Positions 62,152-64,000 of a stretch of 64,000 nt of DNA are shown here, one piece after another. The DNA is from Pontederia crassipes (lineage: Eukaryota; Streptophyta; Magnoliopsida; Commelinales; Pontederiaceae). The translations under genes were made by a program, and so were the position numbers. The stretch is taken from assembly GCA_030549335.1 (NCBI GenBank), contig CM060188.1:42497696-42561695 (forward strand), written 5' to 3'. The stretch's first letter is position 1. Every line of letters starts with the position of its first letter. Below the pieces are notes generated by a model that saw nothing but the letters and a program-made list of their open reading frames with translations, made no database searches and was not told the DNA's origin.

Positions 62152-63658
62152 CGAGTAAATTTCAGTGACGGTCATCTTACTTATAGGGCGTTCCCGGTAA
62201 GGTCACTCATCTTTGATTTGTAACTTGAAGGTCATCCAACTTTAAAAACCTTTTTGCGGTCATCGCAACCGCCTGTAACCCGTTAGCCAGTCAATCGCAT
62301 ACGTGGATGCCACGACTCGTCAAATGCTACGTGGATACCAACTGAGGTTAAATGAATTTTCTCGCCCCTACGTGTTTTTTAAAACTTTTAAACTCTTCAT
62401 CTTTTCCCTTCCTCGTTTGCAGCATACAAGTTCGGAAACGGCTTGTTCCCATCCTCCACAGCACTGTAGAACAACCTGAAGGCATCTTCGATCTTGCCCA
62501 GCTTTGCCATCGCCGAGATCAAAATCTTGTAAGCAGAAATATCTGGGCAGAGACCCAACTTGCTTGCATCATTGGGAAGATTGATACAGAAATCAGCCTC
62601 ACCCGACCGGCTGAGGGCTTCCAGGAGGGAATTGAATGTTTCAATGTCCGACAAGGTGCCTTCTTTAGTCATTCGCTGGACCATCTCTTTTGCAACCTCG
62701 AGGTAGCCAGCATTGACAAGGCCATGAATGAGGATATTGCGACCACGGACCAATGGCTTGAATCCCCGACGGTTCATCTCCTCAAGGAAGTCCTGGTCCT
62801 CAACTTTCCTGCAGCACACCGCGCGTCGACGAGAGTGGAAAATGTCCGGCGATCAGGGGAGACACCCTTCCTGGCCATGCGGCGGATTAGAGCATAGGCG
62901 CCGTGGAAGTTGCCACAATGGTACAGGGCGGAGGGGAGGGTGTTGTAGACGGAGGTTGTCCGGACGAACTTGGGAAGACGGTTGAAGATGTGGACAGCGA
63001 GGTCCTGGAGCTGCGCCTCACCATAGGCCTCAATGATGACCCCGAAGGATGAAGGGTTGAGGGGGAGGGCTAAAGCGCGCATGTCGGCGGCGACCAACCA
63101 AAGATGGGAGAAGAGGCGGTGGCGGGCAAGGGGTAGGAAGAGGGTGTCGAACTCGGCGGCGGATGGGGCGAAGCAGCGGCGAGCCCAGGAGAACAGGGCG
63201 GAGGGGGCGGCGACGCGAAGGATGCGGAGAGCGAGGTTGGGGGGCGGAGAGAGGCGGCCGACGGTGCTCTCAAGATAGAAGTTGTGGCGGACGATTATGG
63301 TGATGTGGTCGACGGAGGCGAAGTAGGCATCCTTTGCGGACGGACAGTGGCTACGAAGGAGAGGGCGGCGGACGACGGAGGAGGCGGTGAGGAAGAAGGG
63401 GTCTCAATGACACATAGGAGAGAGAAAATTTATTTAACTTTGGTGGGTATCCACGTACGCATGATGAGTCGGACAACGTGGCATCCACGTATGCAATTGA
63501 TTGGCTAATAGGCTACATGCAATCATGATGACCGCGACTAAAAGGTTTTTAAAGTTGGATGACTTTTGAATTACAAATCAAAGTTGAGTGACCTTACTAA
63601 AGATATACTATAAGTTGGATGACCATCATTGAAATTTACTCCAAAGTACCTTTGAAAC
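62152..63658. mobile_element. Gene-capturing inverted-repeat element (Pack-type) inside the LINE
   Basis: Inverted arms of about 190 bp. The left arm reads GAGTAAATTTCAGTGACGGTC from 62153; the right arm is the complement of its counterpart ending at 63641. They match through TTTGATTTGTAAC, ACTTTAAAAACC and GCATACGTGGATGCCACG blocks. The body (62.4-63.4 kb) is a captured PPR gene piece. The LINE resumes on both sides with a 20-bp direct repeat, GAATTAAGC[A/G]CCAAGTACTT, at 62132-62151 and 63659-63678, longer than the 9 bp usual for Mutator-like elements. No transposase. Confidence 0.85.
62397..63400 (-). pseudogene. Captured pentatricopeptide-repeat (PPR) gene fragment, P-class
   Basis: PPR proteins bind organelle RNA through tandem 35-residue helical repeats. 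The minus-strand upper frame runs from about 63,370 (AYFASVDHITIIVRHNFYLE) down to about 62,790, with repeats such as PSSFGVIIEAYGEAQLQDLA, then TTSVYNTLPSALYHCGNFHG and DRRTFSTLVDARCAAGKL. The lower frame (62397-62819) continues with RGRNILIHGLVNAGYLEVAK, IETFNSLLEALSRSG and ISAYKILISAMAKLGKIEDA. The two frames differ, with a shift near 62,790-62,820, so no continuous product is made. About 7-8 repeats survive. There is no DYW/E domain, hence P-class. It lies wholly inside the inverted-repeat element and is a transduplicate of a gene elsewhere in the genome. Confidence 0.85.
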
Positions 63659-64000
63659 GAATTAAGCGCCAAGTACTTGGTAATGAGGTTACCGCCAATT
63701 TGGGACCAGGTAGCCAAATCACAAGAAGTTAATTTTGTTTCTTGAATGAGGATAACATCAGCGATTCGTATTCTCATGTACTGGCCCAGGGAACAATGCC
63801 ACTCAACATCCCCGAGCCCACGAACATTCCGAGAAAGTATTGATTGGGTGACCACATTTGTCCCCAAGGTCATGGACCCTGTGTACATTCTTGGCGCGGA
63901 GCCACTCATGTTTCTTCTCTGACACGCCTTAGTGGCCTTGGCGATGTTGACTTCCTCCATTGTCCACAGTCTGATAGGTTGTGTTGGTTCGAATCTTCTA

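Larger units (their letters stand above)
58832..64000 (-). mobile_element. L1-clade LINE, long but decayed, with nested insertions
   Basis: Minus strand. The 3' end lies at about 58,835 with the family hairpin (GGATGACCAGC / GCTGGTAATC). Going upstream: the C-terminal zinc-binding region (59114-59410), a WFxxxW-rich linker with TWKTKAPLKIKIFAWLL (59394-59894), a decayed reverse transcriptase with EDDTLFF in place of the usual YxDD box and DVSGLCINYDKSRF (60405-60660), and endonuclease-like parts (61523-61912, and 63571-63960 with the catalytic QETKL motif). No long frame spans the transcriptase, so it is inactive. It is interrupted by the RTE-tailed element at 60124 and by the PPR-carrying element at 62152. 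The 5' end is outside the window. Confidence 0.85.

Noticed and set aside
62397-63400. Intact resident PPR gene
   Set aside because: It is frame-shifted near 62.8 kb, lacks a proper start and end, and is bounded by inverted repeats inside a LINE.

Overview
This is nuclear DNA of a flowering plant. The evidence is four recognisable plant genes with GT-AG introns, an AT-rich background and a dense load of plant transposon families (CACTA, hAT, long-inverted-repeat elements, L1 and RTE LINEs, Ty1/copia). The GC-rich first exons and the closeness of the proteins to rice counterparts, as I remember them, point to a monocot, probably not a grass. That placement is low confidence, because no organelle or rDNA marker is present.

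Layout. 1-14.2 kb: repeats only (copia fossil with an hAT insertion, a CACTA element between two direct repeats, a 2.3-kb inverted-repeat element, a fold-back MITE). 14.3-33.8 kb (+): a complete 17-exon acylamino-acid-releasing enzyme gene whose introns are filled with LINE 3' ends. 34.7-41.7 kb: a dispersed repeat followed by a rearranged copia fossil with both LTRs. 42.5-43.2 kb (+): an intronless PRA1-family gene. 45.2-55.2 kb: three long-inverted-repeat elements, one carrying an aspartyl-protease fragment, plus a MITE and a probable SINE. 55.5-57.6 kb (-): a UBC37/UBE2T-like E2 gene, divergent from exon 1 of a V-ATPase subunit e gene at 58.2 kb (+). 58.8-64 kb: an antisense L1 LINE, containing a small RTE-tailed insertion and an inverted-repeat element that has captured a PPR gene fragment. 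The rest of the V-ATPase gene is not visible and should lie past the window.

The genes are unrelated housekeeping functions: removal of blocked N-terminal residues, membrane traffic, ubiquitin conjugation in DNA repair, and proton pumping. They do not form a pathway. The most unusual signals are in the repeats. (1) There is a series of micro-insertions of 10-30 bp, most ending in an A-run and all flanked by 9-17-bp duplications, which look like extremely 5'-truncated LINE insertions. (2) The L1 copies share a 3'-terminal hairpin. (3) A family of long-inverted-repeat elements has captured at least two host gene fragments.
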